64,000 nt of DNA from a virus: positions 1-64,000 of the IMG/VR virus record IMGVR_UViG_3300023174_000117; one strand, 5' to 3'. This document shows, in pieces, positions 1 through 10,382 of the stretch. The position numbers and the translations under genes are program-made. Each line of letters starts with the position of its first letter. The stretch's first letter is position 1. The notes under the pieces are model-generated. The model saw only the letters and a list, made by a program, of their open reading frames with translations. It made no database searches and had not been told where the DNA came from.

Positions 1-4
1 AATA

Positions 5-2281
5 TTACCTCTGTCTGCTCTCTAAAGTTTTCAAAACAGACATATCTTCTCTTCCAAATGGAACGGCCCTGATGTCAGCACCAGACTTTAATATAATCTC
101 ACCTTCAGTAGACTCCATCATAATGGAACCCCTATTTCTCAAAAGCATTGGCTGTTTTGTACCTCCAGATATAACTATGCCGTGCTCCCCTATTGATATA
201 ATATAGTCTGTGCTTGCAGAAGCCTCCAGCCTATCCACTTCTTTTATTTCTGAAGAGTAAAATCCCTTATCCGTAACGTTAACTCTTAGTGTAAAGTTTC
301 CCTTGTTTAATGTTGGAGATGTAGTATTCTCCCCATTATATGTTCCACCTACGTTAAACATTACTTCGCCATCAGACTGGAAAACTAAACTTCTATTATT
401 TTGATCTTTTCCAAGCCACATAACCAATGAGCCTGCAGTATCCAAGACGAGGCTCTTTCCATCGGCATCATCAGAACCAATCGATGCTTCAAGACTTCCT
501 TCAAAGTCTATGTTGGCTGATACACCGCCGGCAGAGTTCTGTCCTGATGTAGAGGTGTCCTGAAGAGATGCCTTATTATCTGTTATCTTTGTTTTATAAT
601 AATTACTTTGTGGTTTATCGGCTGAATCTGAGGCTCCAATTATTTTTCCCGCAACGTATGTATCGCCGCCTGTTTTTACGCCTGGTGGGTCTGGACTGAC
701 AACGACTGTAGAATAAGCAAAGTCAAATTTCTCATCAACATCTTCTTTCGCTACAACTTCGAATGGTCTTCCACCGATACCTAAGAATTCTGGACTTAAG
801 ATTTTCTTATTACCTTCCGAGTCTACTGGAACGAATGTAGTTGGTATATTTATGGCTCTTATTTTGTTTGCAATAAGTCTTTCTGCGACCTCATAAATAT
901 TATGATGCTTTGTCTTATTAATTCTCACATATTCTGAATCTTGATCGGAATAAAAATATGGATTTACATCATTATTTGCAAATCTTATACCTGTATTTCT
1001 AGCGTCGGTTTCTAAATTATTTGGAACCGGATTATTTGACTCATCCCTTAGTGTTACCGGTATATATTTTTTTATCGATGGCGCTGCAGGCCTAGAGGAG
1101 ATGACAGTAGAGTCGGATCCGGATGAATAGTTTACTAGGGTGGGGAACGGCACATTTCCAGTTTTAGATGACTTTGGAACGTGCAATTTCATCACACCTT
1201 CTTTATCCAAATCTAAAACAAAATTATTTTTATTTCCACTATCTTCCGACTTAAATGATTTTGAATTTAGCTGGAAATGGTATCCAACTCCTCTTCTTGA
1301 TTTTCTAACTATATCGATGAAAGATTCGTCATTTTTTGGCAAAGACCTATTTTCATCTGCAAGAACCAAGTATCTATAATTTAAATCCAGCTGAATTCCA
1401 TTTATATCAATTAAGTTTCCCGCAACTATTTCTATCAACTCCTTCTCGGATAAGCCTATTAGATTTGTTGGATCTAGATTCTTTGAAAATCCTTCATTTT
1501 TTAAAAGCTGTTCGATTTGATTTTTATATCTAAGTAATTCATCCTCAAAGCCAGAAAACTGCGAATCCGAAGAAAATTCATTTATAACCATCCTATATTC
1601 TGATAGGGATGGATTTCTAAAAAGTCTTCCATTTGAGTTATTTATCGCAGGATAGGAGCTAAAAAATCCCATTTTTGAAGTCAGGGATAGCAGCTTTTTA
1701 TTGTAATTTAAAGAGTCTAAATCATCTGGTATAATCATGAACTTTGGAGTTCTTCTAACTTCACCCCAAAAGCCTCTTCCACCCGAATTAATAAAAATGT
1801 TGTTATTTGAAATAAACTCTGCAGAGTGCGAACCATTATTAAAGTTAAAAAATAAGCCCATCCCAAAAATATCAGCGAGGGCCATCTCCCTATCTTCTTT
1901 TAGGTGAAGGCTTGGTCCGGAATGAGAGCTGACAATCATCTCTCCTTCTTTTCCCTTCTTGTATTTTCTAGATCCTACGGGAAGATCTGAACTTATGCCT
2001 AAATTTGGATCTATGGAATTTTTTTGAGATAAAGATGGAAGTACGCCAATGATAGAAACTGTTTCTCTTGAATGTTCTCCCAAAAACGCAATTAATACTC
2101 TAGTACCTGGCTTCAGTATATTGATGATGCCATTATTTCCGGCCCCAGTTATATTCGGAAGCGGAACTTGATTGGATCTTTCTGAAGCACGAAAATCACC
2201 GTACTCTACCTCGCAAGTCATATTTTCGGGGTCAACATCTATGATTTTAGCTTCTCTGATAAGCTGTTTTATGCCTGGCAT
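5..2281 (-). CDS. Baseplate central spike-like protein (OB-fold N-terminus)
   Basis: This 758-residue protein is probably the spike or hub component that punctures the host envelope at the centre of the baseplate. Residues 1-85 look like the OB-fold domain of gpV/gp5-type spikes: a short beta-rich segment followed by GTRVLIAFLGE and SIIGVLP. The last 150 residues are a beta-rich repeat (LVMWLGKDQNNRSLVFQSDG, then IVISGG and SIMMESTEGEIILKSGAD) resembling the triple-stranded beta-prism of such spikes. No lysozyme motif is visible in the middle. The gene starts 4 bases after the hub gene ends, with AGGA about 10 bases upstream of ATG. The pairing of a hub gene with a spike gene supports the role. 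The fold is inferred from pattern, not from a search. Confidence 0.6.
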   Translation of the reverse strand: MPGIKQLIREAKIIDVDPENMTCEVEYGDFRASERSNQVPLPNITGAGNNGIINILKPGTRVLIAFLGEHSRETVSIIGVLPSLSQKNSIDPNLGISSDLPVGSRKYKKGKEGEMIVSSHSGPSLHLKEDREMALADIFGMGLFFNFNNGSHSAEFISNNNIFINSGGRGFWGEVRRTPKFMIIPDDLDSLNYNKKLLSLTSKMGFFSSYPAINNSNGRLFRNPSLSEYRMVINEFSSDSQFSGFEDELLRYKNQIEQLLKNEGFSKNLDPTNLIGLSEKELIEIVAGNLIDINGIQLDLNYRYLVLADENRSLPKNDESFIDIVRKSRRGVGYHFQLNSKSFKSEDSGNKNNFVLDLDKEGVMKLHVPKSSKTGNVPFPTLVNYSSGSDSTVISSRPAAPSIKKYIPVTLRDESNNPVPNNLETDARNTGIRFANNDVNPYFYSDQDSEYVRINKTKHHNIYEVAERLIANKIRAINIPTTFVPVDSEGNKKILSPEFLGIGGRPFEVVAKEDVDEKFDFAYSTVVVSPDPPGVKTGGDTYVAGKIIGASDSADKPQSNYYKTKITDNKASLQDTSTSGQNSAGGVSANIDFEGSLEASIGSDDADGKSLVLDTAGSLVMWLGKDQNNRSLVFQSDGEVMFNVGGTYNGENTTSPTLNKGNFTLRVNVTDKGFYSSEIKEVDRLEASASTDYIISIGEHGIVISGGTKQPMLLRNRGSIMMESTEGEIILKSGADIRAVPFGREDMSVLKTLESRQR

Positions 2282-2285
2282 CTGA

Positions 2286-5200
2286 TTATATTCCTGTAGA
2301 CAATGTTACCGAATTACCTAGTGATGTTAGAAGATCTGATGAAGCTTTATCAAGATCTAATAAGCCTATCTCTATAGTTCTCTCAAGAGCATTTATAGAA
2401 AGACCGACATAATTTTCCGACTCTTCCCTTGCTTTAAAAATAGAGGCTTGCTTTGGTCCGCCTTTTGGAAATTGATCTATAATTTTAGAAACATCAACAG
2501 TTTTTCCAGTGGCCCTAAATCTCCCGATATCCTTACTCGAAATGCAGTTTACTCTACTTAATTGAGGATTATCAACTGAGGAGGAGTCTTTACTTAAATA
2601 CGATATTTGTTCTATTATTTGATAATCTTGTATTTTTGGTGCGGTAATTCCATTCGGTAAAACTATCGGTGCCAAATCTTTTGAGTTTCCAATTGGAGAT
2701 ACTGTCCTGACTATAGAACTAACTGAATCATATAGATCGTCGCCAAGTGCCGTAGAGTTTGTTTGAGTCAACATTACAGGATTTAAAAATAATGATTTAA
2801 CGATATCGATTCTCTTCTGGACTTCATTTATCAAAGATGAGTCCTTCCCATCTTTGACGAAACCTCTTATGAGAAGTTTTCTATTTCCGGTTATAATTCC
2901 AGTGGAAAGATCTGTAATCATATTGTAAAATGCTGTCTGATTACCCTTGTAAGACAATAAGGCGTCAACATTATTTTCTGATATTTGTGTTCCAAATGGG
3001 AATATTATGCAACTATCTGGCTCTAATACCCTGTATTTATCATCTCCAAGTGTAGTTCTTACATTGATAAAATCGCCATTTTTCAAAAATTGTTTATTAT
3101 ACTGCTCACCAATTATATCTATTGGTGTTGGTAAATATATGCCTGGAGGATGACCATATTCAAGCGCCAAACTAGTTGTAAATTTAGAGCCTATTGAGAA
3201 TGAATGAGCTACCCTCGTAACATAAAAAAGTAAGCCTTTCGATGGAATATAGACGGTATCTCCAGGTTGATAATATTCATTCCCGGCTAAAGTTACGGAT
3301 CCAGAAAAAATCTTAACTCGCTGCATCATCATGTGTAGGAGCGCCAGTGGCTTGGAGACATATTCTGCGCTATTTGAAAATGGCACGTTTACGGTCTTTG
3401 GCCTATATCCATATTGCCTCCAAAGATCAAAGTCTGTGGCTCCCGCCCAGAACATAAGATTTTCGCCACCATATATGCTTTTTAGAGACTCATCTATAAG
3501 CGAAGCTTGTCCAAAGACATCTATTCTAGTATAGTCTGGAGGACGCTCCTCCATACTCATATCTTCTATCTCTTCATCCTGAATGATATATCTTCTTCCG
3601 GAGCCTGGACCAAGAAGATTTTTAGTATCATCTTCTATTAAGTGGTCAAATAGTGTACTACTAAATGCATCTCCTGACATTAAATCATTTAGTGAAGAAA
3701 CTGCTTTTCGCATGTTTGGCAGGGCGCTACCAACATTCTCCTCAAAAACTTGATCAAAGACATCCTGGTCAGACACTTCAGAGAAGCCGCTAACTAGGTT
3801 ATCATTTATTTGCTCAAGCTCACTTTGCTTTTCAAGGTTTGTTTTTAAAATGGTTACGAGAACATTTCTTCCGGAGATTGCCTTTTCCAGCTCCGCAAAT
3901 ATCCGATCTACCTTCTGAGTTATAACGTCAATATCGACAACCTGCTCGTCATTTCCTGTTGGTAGCTTGTATACCAAATCTTTAGATGTTATGGTCTTTC
4001 CATTATCAAGAGAAAAACCCATAAGAGGATCTATGCCTGTCGTCTTTAAAAATTGCTGTCTTAAACTCTCTATCTTCTCCGCATCTACTTTTAGATACGA
4101 AGAATTTTGACTTAGATTTGTAGATGCAATATCATTCGTAGAAATATCACGAATTAGCTCTACGGCAAGATCATAGTTTGTGCTTCCTGGCTCGCCACCA
4201 AGCCCTCCTGCAGGTTTTGATTCTAGGAAAAATGTACTAAAATCACCAATGAGGTCTGTAATATTTCCGGATGTAGAATCCTTTCTTGAATCAAGAATAT
4301 CAATATCTACAAAAAGATCGAATGTTTTTGTTTCGTTTATTAAGTTAGATGTTCCGTTGGAGCTATATGTTATATCGCTTCCAAATGACTTCTTCTGATC
4401 TTGTCCTAGCCTTACACCAAAGAAGTTTAAGGACGCCTCGCCATAAGAACTGGAAATATTTAATGCCTCATTTATTGTTGGGAGCGGAATGAGTGATGCG
4501 TCCGGATATCTTCCTATGAGTAAGGCAAGTATAACTATTTTTATATTATATGCGCTAATTTCTGCCTTCAGCGAACCAACCCTTGTTTCGAACAATTTAA
4601 ATAGAAAATCCGGAACAATTTTGTTGTTGGTCGTGCTTTGATATTTGTACATTGCATTAAGAACGCTTAGCGGAGTTCTGTTCCATAACGGTGGTCTAAG
4701 CTCCAAGTGTCCTTGAGAATTACAGAAAAATTCAAAACCAGTAACTTCAACTAAATTTGCAATTCTATCCAAAACTGGCATGTAACTGGCCTTGAATAGG
4801 CTAAAGTTCTGTCTCTTTAAATTTAGTGCCGCAAGCTTTATCTCTGTATTGGCATCATAAAGATCTGATATAATTAAGTAATTACTATCTCTATTTAGCT
4901 TAACGTCTTCTATTCTTCTTTGTGATGAAACAATGGACATAGCCCTATTGACATCATAATCTGATGTATTGCCGGGGCCACTAACGCTATAATCATTAAA
5001 AAATCCCTGGTTAAATACTTGAGATACGTCTTGTCCAGTAGATTTTCTTGCTATATTAACTTCTGCATCAATTTGTGCATTTATAAGATTTAACTCAGCC
5101 TGAAGAGTGGCAATAATCATACCTTTCTGTTGTGAAAGCGAAGAGGAACCACCACGCAGCTTTTCTATTTTTGATTTGATTTTATTCTTTTTTTGCCTTA

Positions 5201-7181
5201 ACACTGAAATTTGATTTTTTGAACTCTCCGTAGAAAAGAAATCTCCAGTAAATTGATTTAATGTTTTCTGAGATAATGTAATAAGTCTATATGGTTTAAA
5301 ATTTCCATAATATCTATTTTGATTTCTTATCGAATTTAATATTGATGATAATGCAGAGGTTGGATTAAAAGAACCATCTTTCTTAACTAAATTCATTGCT
5401 TCAAATGCAAGCTTTGTAAACGTCTCTACATTGTATGGCTGACCAGTAACAAGAGTGCTAATAGCGTTTGCAACATCAAGATTTGATACCGCTGAATCTG
5501 AAACCAACATACCATATATCTGTTGCAAATTTCTTTGGTTTGCTAGGCTTGCAGAATCGCTACCACTTTTAATATCAGCAGTTGCCGTAATTACGCCGGT
5601 CTTCCACCTATATATTAAGCCTTGCGGATGCTGAATTATTCTACTTCCAAAGAGAGAACCAGCATCATTATATTGACCCTGATATATATTGGATTCTGTT
5701 GCATTACTTCCGGCTAATATACCAGAATCAAAGCTTAACAAACCGCTTCTTAGAAGCTCTTTATTCTCCTGCAGAAGTTCCGGCGCTCCAGTTAGAATTA
5801 TCTCTCCAGTCTCATCCTTCTTTAGGTCATATGGCGTAAGAGGATCTTCTAAGACACCTCTCGGATCATTAAGTGTTGGATCCTCCATGTACCTAGACCA
5901 TGTTAGCCACTCCATATTGCTGGAGCAAGAAACCTTTATGGAGTTACCACTTGCTGGAGAGAATGTTTCACTAATACCTTTGACAAATCCACCAAAAACG
6001 TGAATCATATCAAAAGAGTCTGATAACTTTCTTATCCTCTTATATGTATCTAAATCTATAAAGTTATTTGTAAATAATCTTTTTTCCGCCTCAAGAATTG
6101 AATCATCTATTTTGAAATAAGACTCATCTGGCGAAATTGCGAAGGATGAATCATTTTTAGATGAATTTTCAACGTACTTATTTCCCTTTACGTAAAAATG
6201 AACGGCGTCGCCGACGTTAATTATTGTTTTACCCAGATAGAATATTCTTAGCCTCTCCCTTATATAATCAACGTCTATTGTTGGATCTAGACTTCCAAGT
6301 CCCGCCAACTCAAAGGCAGAAGAAACTATAAGCGTTGTATCTAAAGGTGGTGTGGTCATAGCACCATAGGCTAAATCATTAAGAAGACCCAGTGTTCCGA
6401 GAAGTGCTTCTCTTATGGCAGTTTCTATATCCTCCTCTATTATGTTAAGAATTCTATAGGGATCCTGTATGGAAAAATCTCCACCACCGCCGGTTGGAGT
6501 AACTACGGAGTTGCATGAAAAATTTGTAAAATTACACAGCTCAATGACACCGGTTCCTGGTCCAGTCTGATAATTATCCACATTATCAGGATCTACAATC
6601 CAAGATGTTAGATAATTTTGAGAAGAAAAAGTATTTCTCCTTAAAACTTTTATGACATCTTCCTTCAATGCATCATAATTAAGGTCTGAAAATGTTGCAG
6701 AAATTAAGTCGACAAATCCTGAAATCTGTTGCTTTCTTCCTGCGCTTGCTATATCCAGATATTTCGCAGAATTCAAGGTATCTATAAATATGTTTAGGTT
6801 TACTTCCCCATATTCATTCATAAAGCTATTCAACTTCGTCAGAGACTCGTAGGCCCTTATTTGATTTACCTTATAAGCAAAGAGGGCTTTTGTGGCTCTC
6901 AAAAGCATTTTTTCAGTACGATCCATCCATTTTAAATCGTTATTTGCACTGAACGTAGAGAAGGCCTTTTTCTTTATAAGAACGGTTGAATTTGGCGATT
7001 GTGCAACAAAAGATCTGTTTTTTGGTTTCGTAGATTTAGCCCTATTTTGATCTAAAAATACAGATACGCCAGATTCGACCAGGTATAGAGGCGAATCTCC
7101 CGTTAGAAGCTTATCAATGGTGCCATTTATTGCACCATCAACATTTCTCTTTAAATCAAGATATGATGGAATATAACTCAT
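2286..7181 (-). CDS. Large baseplate hub protein (gp27/VgrG-like hub domain)
   Basis: This is a 1631-residue baseplate protein. Residues about 1260-1345 carry the typical hub signature: a beta strand with SVTLAGNEYYQPGDTVYIPS, then LLFYVTRVAHSFSIGSKFTTSL and ALEYGHPPG. This is the form found in tail hub proteins that bridge tube and spike. A segment near residues 815-835 (GFEFFCNSQGHLELRPPLWN) is also typical of hub proteins. Residues about 650-720 are a charged helical, coiled-coil-like stretch. The length is far above the 300-400 residues of simple hubs, so extra domains are fused. The start ATG at 7181 has no clear Shine-Dalgarno site and follows a very A-rich leader. It lies between the tail initiator-like gene and the spike gene, as expected for a baseplate. 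Confidence 0.65.
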   Translation of the reverse strand: MSYIPSYLDLKRNVDGAINGTIDKLLTGDSPLYLVESGVSVFLDQNRAKSTKPKNRSFVAQSPNSTVLIKKKAFSTFSANNDLKWMDRTEKMLLRATKALFAYKVNQIRAYESLTKLNSFMNEYGEVNLNIFIDTLNSAKYLDIASAGRKQQISGFVDLISATFSDLNYDALKEDVIKVLRRNTFSSQNYLTSWIVDPDNVDNYQTGPGTGVIELCNFTNFSCNSVVTPTGGGGDFSIQDPYRILNIIEEDIETAIREALLGTLGLLNDLAYGAMTTPPLDTTLIVSSAFELAGLGSLDPTIDVDYIRERLRIFYLGKTIINVGDAVHFYVKGNKYVENSSKNDSSFAISPDESYFKIDDSILEAEKRLFTNNFIDLDTYKRIRKLSDSFDMIHVFGGFVKGISETFSPASGNSIKVSCSSNMEWLTWSRYMEDPTLNDPRGVLEDPLTPYDLKKDETGEIILTGAPELLQENKELLRSGLLSFDSGILAGSNATESNIYQGQYNDAGSLFGSRIIQHPQGLIYRWKTGVITATADIKSGSDSASLANQRNLQQIYGMLVSDSAVSNLDVANAISTLVTGQPYNVETFTKLAFEAMNLVKKDGSFNPTSALSSILNSIRNQNRYYGNFKPYRLITLSQKTLNQFTGDFFSTESSKNQISVLRQKKNKIKSKIEKLRGGSSSLSQQKGMIIATLQAELNLINAQIDAEVNIARKSTGQDVSQVFNQGFFNDYSVSGPGNTSDYDVNRAMSIVSSQRRIEDVKLNRDSNYLIISDLYDANTEIKLAALNLKRQNFSLFKASYMPVLDRIANLVEVTGFEFFCNSQGHLELRPPLWNRTPLSVLNAMYKYQSTTNNKIVPDFLFKLFETRVGSLKAEISAYNIKIVILALLIGRYPDASLIPLPTINEALNISSSYGEASLNFFGVRLGQDQKKSFGSDITYSSNGTSNLINETKTFDLFVDIDILDSRKDSTSGNITDLIGDFSTFFLESKPAGGLGGEPGSTNYDLAVELIRDISTNDIASTNLSQNSSYLKVDAEKIESLRQQFLKTTGIDPLMGFSLDNGKTITSKDLVYKLPTGNDEQVVDIDVITQKVDRIFAELEKAISGRNVLVTILKTNLEKQSELEQINDNLVSGFSEVSDQDVFDQVFEENVGSALPNMRKAVSSLNDLMSGDAFSSTLFDHLIEDDTKNLLGPGSGRRYIIQDEEIEDMSMEERPPDYTRIDVFGQASLIDESLKSIYGGENLMFWAGATDFDLWRQYGYRPKTVNVPFSNSAEYVSKPLALLHMMMQRVKIFSGSVTLAGNEYYQPGDTVYIPSKGLLFYVTRVAHSFSIGSKFTTSLALEYGHPPGIYLPTPIDIIGEQYNKQFLKNGDFINVRTTLGDDKYRVLEPDSCIIFPFGTQISENNVDALLSYKGNQTAFYNMITDLSTGIITGNRKLLIRGFVKDGKDSSLINEVQKRIDIVKSLFLNPVMLTQTNSTALGDDLYDSVSSIVRTVSPIGNSKDLAPIVLPNGITAPKIQDYQIIEQISYLSKDSSSVDNPQLSRVNCISSKDIGRFRATGKTVDVSKIIDQFPKGGPKQASIFKAREESENYVGLSINALERTIEIGLLDLDKASSDLLTSLGNSVTLSTGI

Positions 7182-7203
7182 TATTTTATTTTACTATTTT
7201 TAA

Positions 7204-8118
7204 TTATTTTTTTGATGAAAGGTCACTAAATCTAGATAACGATCTTTGATTTGGATCCTTTTGACCAGATTGATCTTCAACTATTGTTGTTGAAGTTTTT
7301 AAGATATTTGAATCACTTACTGGAGTCGTATATGGAAATGAAAGCGAAGAGCCATATGGAGCATATATAGAGTTAGACTGGACAGGCTGGCCAGACTCGT
7401 TTGTTGGAGACTTATGCCAGGGCATAAAATTATTTCTTTCGCCGACGCTTCTAAGTGCTCTAAAAGAGAAGTTGTAACCGAAATGCCCTGGCTCTTGAGC
7501 TGATTCGGTAACTGAAAAGTCGGTAAAAAAACCTCTATGAATTTCACCCTGAAAACACATATCAACAGAAACTGCGAAAGACGCCAATGTTGGCGTTTGA
7601 GTTCTAACTTGTGAGGAATCACTTGTTGTTATTGCGGTAGGATCTTTTAAAAATTCTATCGTCTCACTAACCGAATTAATTACTTCGGAGACAACTCCAT
7701 CAAAAAGAATATCTCCTGCTGCAACAAGACCTTCTGAAAAGCTGGCCTGAGAAGCTAAGTCGCTCAGTATAGCCCCACTTTCTTCAGCAAGTTGCCTTTG
7801 TCTTTCGAGAAGTATTTTTTTAAATTGAATCTGCTCGTTTCGATAAACACTTCTAAGTATATTTATCGCCTCAATACCTCCAGAGCCGGTTATACCTCTG
7901 ACAGTAAAATTTGTTAATTTCTCTCCCCAATACTGAATAATGAAACCACCAAGTGTTTGTGACTCTTGAATTATTTTGTTATCTGCCCTTGTAACATCTT
8001 GGGGGTTTATATAGAGTGGAATAACCAGTCTTCCACTTGAATTATTAGAAATAACTGTAGAATAATTAACTGGTAATAAAAATTTTATAGTCTCTCTTTT
8101 TATTTTTCCCATGAACAT
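7204..8118 (-). CDS. Baseplate/tail-tube initiator-like protein
   Basis: This 304-residue protein follows the tape measure gene in the reading direction. Its N-terminal part contains IPLYINPQDVTRADNKI, then GGFIIQYWGEKLTNFTVRGITGS. That pattern (IN-P then W-G-E then a T-V-x-G-x-T-G turn) is found in phage baseplate proteins that cap the tail tube end. A charged helical insert is at residues 75-150, and the C-terminal 25 residues are Ser/Asp-rich. Two in-frame ATG codons (8118 and 8112) are possible and neither has a Shine-Dalgarno site. The AT-rich element at 8124-8136 lies directly upstream. The role is inferred from motif and position. Confidence 0.5.
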   Translation of the reverse strand: MFMGKIKRETIKFLLPVNYSTVISNNSSGRLVIPLYINPQDVTRADNKIIQESQTLGGFIIQYWGEKLTNFTVRGITGSGGIEAINILRSVYRNEQIQFKKILLERQRQLAEESGAILSDLASQASFSEGLVAAGDILFDGVVSEVINSVSETIEFLKDPTAITTSDSSQVRTQTPTLASFAVSVDMCFQGEIHRGFFTDFSVTESAQEPGHFGYNFSFRALRSVGERNNFMPWHKSPTNESGQPVQSNSIYAPYGSSLSFPYTTPVSDSNILKTSTTIVEDQSGQKDPNQRSLSRFSDLSSKK

Positions 8119-8123
8119 ATATT

Positions 8124-8136
8124 ATTTATTAATATG
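8124..8136 (-). promoter_or_regulatory. Candidate late-promoter element upstream of the initiator-like gene
   Basis: The minus strand reads CATATTAATAAAT here, 6-18 bases upstream of the ATG at 8118. It matches the element repeated upstream of about ten genes in this window. A transcript starting just downstream would be almost leaderless. Confidence 0.3.
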
Positions 8137-8151
8137 TTTAAAAATTATATT

Positions 8152-9966
8152 TTACCCGTTAGTTAGTCGAGTGCCACTTCTAGCGGCTTGTACTAGACCT
8201 GGAGCTGCATCTATTAAGGACGGCTGTTCTCCTGGAACTATAATTATGGCCTTTCCTTGTGGAATAGCATTTCCACTCATACTTATGTTGTAGACGTTAT
8301 TACCTGCAGTATACCTTTGAGAGCCTCCTGATGGACCAGTCTCTTCTTCTGGACTAAAGTCATATGGCGTGGATAGTTCTTTTAGAAGCCTCTCTGTTTT
8401 ATCGCCATTTCCTTCGAAAAGTGCTTTTGTAGCAATTTCTCTAGCCTCTCCAACTACACCAGATAGCTTGGCCATTCCCTCTCTATATACATCAAACATA
8501 CTTCTTTTATCGCCATCTTCTCCACCAACATATTGCACTCCACCTTCAGATCTCAATAGAGATTCGACCATCTGCTGCTGCAAATAACTTTGTTTAACAT
8601 GCTCTGAGAAGCTACCGGCAGCTATGGCTCCAAGTTTTTCTTGAAGGGATTTAGTCTTTTCTCTGAACTCTTTTCCGTCATTAAGTTGTTCCGCAAGTTG
8701 TGCAGCCCTATCCCTATCTCCTGTTGTTGTAGCCTCATCTATTGATTGAAGTAAGCTTAATGTTTGTTGCTGATCGCCCTGGTTGCTTATGCCGAATACT
8801 CCGGATAACATCTGTTCTTGAGCATAATACTGCTGTTGTAGGGCAGGATTTTTTGCGGCTTCTTCAAGAGTGATTATGGAACCTCCGGTGAAATTTGCGA
8901 TCGTATCCTTCATGGCCTTTACAAGGTCCAAACCGGTCTGTTCCTGCTGTTCTGGGGTCTGGTTCATCATAGAGGCTCTAAATCCAATAGACGCCCCTAA
9001 AACGCCACCGCCGCCGCCAAAATCAAGTCCTCCCTGCTGGAATAGAACATAAGCTTTTCCATAGCTGCTGGCTGCATCCATAAGGCTGTTTGACAAAGTT
9101 TGAGTTAAGCCTGAGGCATTTTCTATACCGATTCCAGCCTCCTTCATAACCTTTGCGAAGCCTTCTAGGGCCGGCTTTGCAAAGTCAACTGTAATGCCTA
9201 ATTTCGAAAATCCGTTTACAGCATAATTTAACGAATTTGATATTTCCTCGACACCGAGGCCAGTTTCTTTTGAAATTTCTTTATAATCGGCAATAGACAT
9301 AATTGCTTCATCAAAAGACATACCCTGCTTATTTACCATCTCATTCAGTCTTTGATAATAAGCGTAAGTATCAAGACCAGAAGTCTCCTGCAGCACGGCC
9401 GTCATTTGCTCTGCTTTTAAAGAAACCCCATCAAGAGTGTAAGAGTAATCTAAGAATTCACTTGATGATGATTTTAAATTAGCTGATAGGAGTTTAAAAG
9501 ATTGCCTAGTCTCCTCCGTATTTATAAACAGACCACCTTTGGTAAGTTCGCTATTTACTTTTGCGATTTCAGATATTCGATCAGTTAACTCTATCGCTTT
9601 TTCAGTTCCATATCCAAAGCTTGCGGCATATTTATAATTCTCTTCTATCAGACCTCTGTATGCCTGCCCTCTTTTATCGACTTCTTCCGCCACTCCAATT
9701 ATCGTTCTTCCAACACCAGTAAAAAGAGTTTGTACTTCTTGTATTGAATTTAAAAATGTTTCACTAAATGGAGTTGAGCCTGCAAGGGTTTTCGTTAACC
9801 CAAGGACTCCAGACATGGCGTTATCTACAGCTCCCAACATATTTCTCATGTTGGAAAAAGTTTTTTCGGAATTAAGCAACATATCTGTCATTGCCGAATC
9901 GAAATTTCCAATATTCTGTATTATTTTGAGAAGATTTGTCTGAATTTCTTCTGCCGCAGTGGCCAT
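8152..9966 (-). CDS. Tail tape measure protein
   Basis: This 604-residue, mostly helical protein follows the frameshifting chaperone genes, the standard position of the tape measure. It has long alanine/serine/glutamate-rich helices, a Gly-rich turn near residue 317 (GGGGGVLG), and a C-terminal domain with a beta segment (NVYNISMSGNAIP). Tape measure length sets tail length at roughly 1.5 angstrom per residue, which would give a tail of about 90 nm; this is an estimate from the family rule. The protein is short for a phage with such large fibre and sheath genes. Its stop overlaps the ATG side of its neighbour by one base, so translation is probably coupled. Confidence 0.7.
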   Translation of the reverse strand: MATAAEEIQTNLLKIIQNIGNFDSAMTDMLLNSEKTFSNMRNMLGAVDNAMSGVLGLTKTLAGSTPFSETFLNSIQEVQTLFTGVGRTIIGVAEEVDKRGQAYRGLIEENYKYAASFGYGTEKAIELTDRISEIAKVNSELTKGGLFINTEETRQSFKLLSANLKSSSSEFLDYSYTLDGVSLKAEQMTAVLQETSGLDTYAYYQRLNEMVNKQGMSFDEAIMSIADYKEISKETGLGVEEISNSLNYAVNGFSKLGITVDFAKPALEGFAKVMKEAGIGIENASGLTQTLSNSLMDAASSYGKAYVLFQQGGLDFGGGGGVLGASIGFRASMMNQTPEQQEQTGLDLVKAMKDTIANFTGGSIITLEEAAKNPALQQQYYAQEQMLSGVFGISNQGDQQQTLSLLQSIDEATTTGDRDRAAQLAEQLNDGKEFREKTKSLQEKLGAIAAGSFSEHVKQSYLQQQMVESLLRSEGGVQYVGGEDGDKRSMFDVYREGMAKLSGVVGEAREIATKALFEGNGDKTERLLKELSTPYDFSPEEETGPSGGSQRYTAGNNVYNISMSGNAIPQGKAIIIVPGEQPSLIDAAPGLVQAARSGTRLTNG

Positions 9967-10382
9967 TAAATTCCTTCCTTGATCATTCTATTTAAATTAA
10001 TAGAGTGCAATGGTAAAGAATTTTGCTCACTGTCAGACTGAGAAGAATCCTTAATTCTTCTTATTGCATCAACGAGAGGATTATTCTTGTAATCTTGATT
10101 TGCAATAATATCTATAAACTCTTCATCTGTAATCTTAGAGTCAAGCTCTTTTTGTTTTCTTGCTTCTTGAACTTTCTTCACGGATTCTGGGTTCCAATAG
10201 GAAGCTATATAATCAGAGATGGTTATCTTTTCTTCCAGTTCATCTGCTTTATCTTTGGCGATATTTGCGCAAAGCCAAGCCCATTGAACAGAAGATATTC
10301 TGTCAAACATAGGATCATCTACATTGCATCTCCAGATTTTACAGAGCTCCCAACGTACCCTATGATGCGGGAGCTCTACTAT
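9966..10382 (-). CDS. Tail assembly chaperone, -1 frame extension (T part of a G-GT type pair)
   Basis: This frame is probably expressed only as a fusion to the chaperone at 10379-10906. From the last A of the slippery run, the -1 frame is open for 24 codons (beginning I-V-E-L-P-H-H-R) before the first ATG at 10310, then runs 114 residues more. The ATG at 10310 has no Shine-Dalgarno site, which argues against independent initiation. The fusion would be 175+24+114 = 313 residues. The segment ELPHHRVRWELCKIW and the following DRISSVQWAWLCAN resemble the T domain of tail chaperones from many tailed phages. It would bind the tape measure while tube subunits are recruited. Confidence 0.75.
   Translation of the reverse strand: MVELPHHRVRWELCKIWRCNVDDPMFDRISSVQWAWLCANIAKDKADELEEKITISDYIASYWNPESVKKVQEARKQKELDSKITDEEFIDIIANQDYKNNPLVDAIRRIKDSSQSDSEQNSLPLHSINLNRMIKEGI

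Noticed and set aside
9966-10310. Independent 114-residue gene starting at 10310
   Set aside because: No ribosome site precedes this ATG, and the frame extends upstream to the slippery run; expression as a frameshift fusion fits better.
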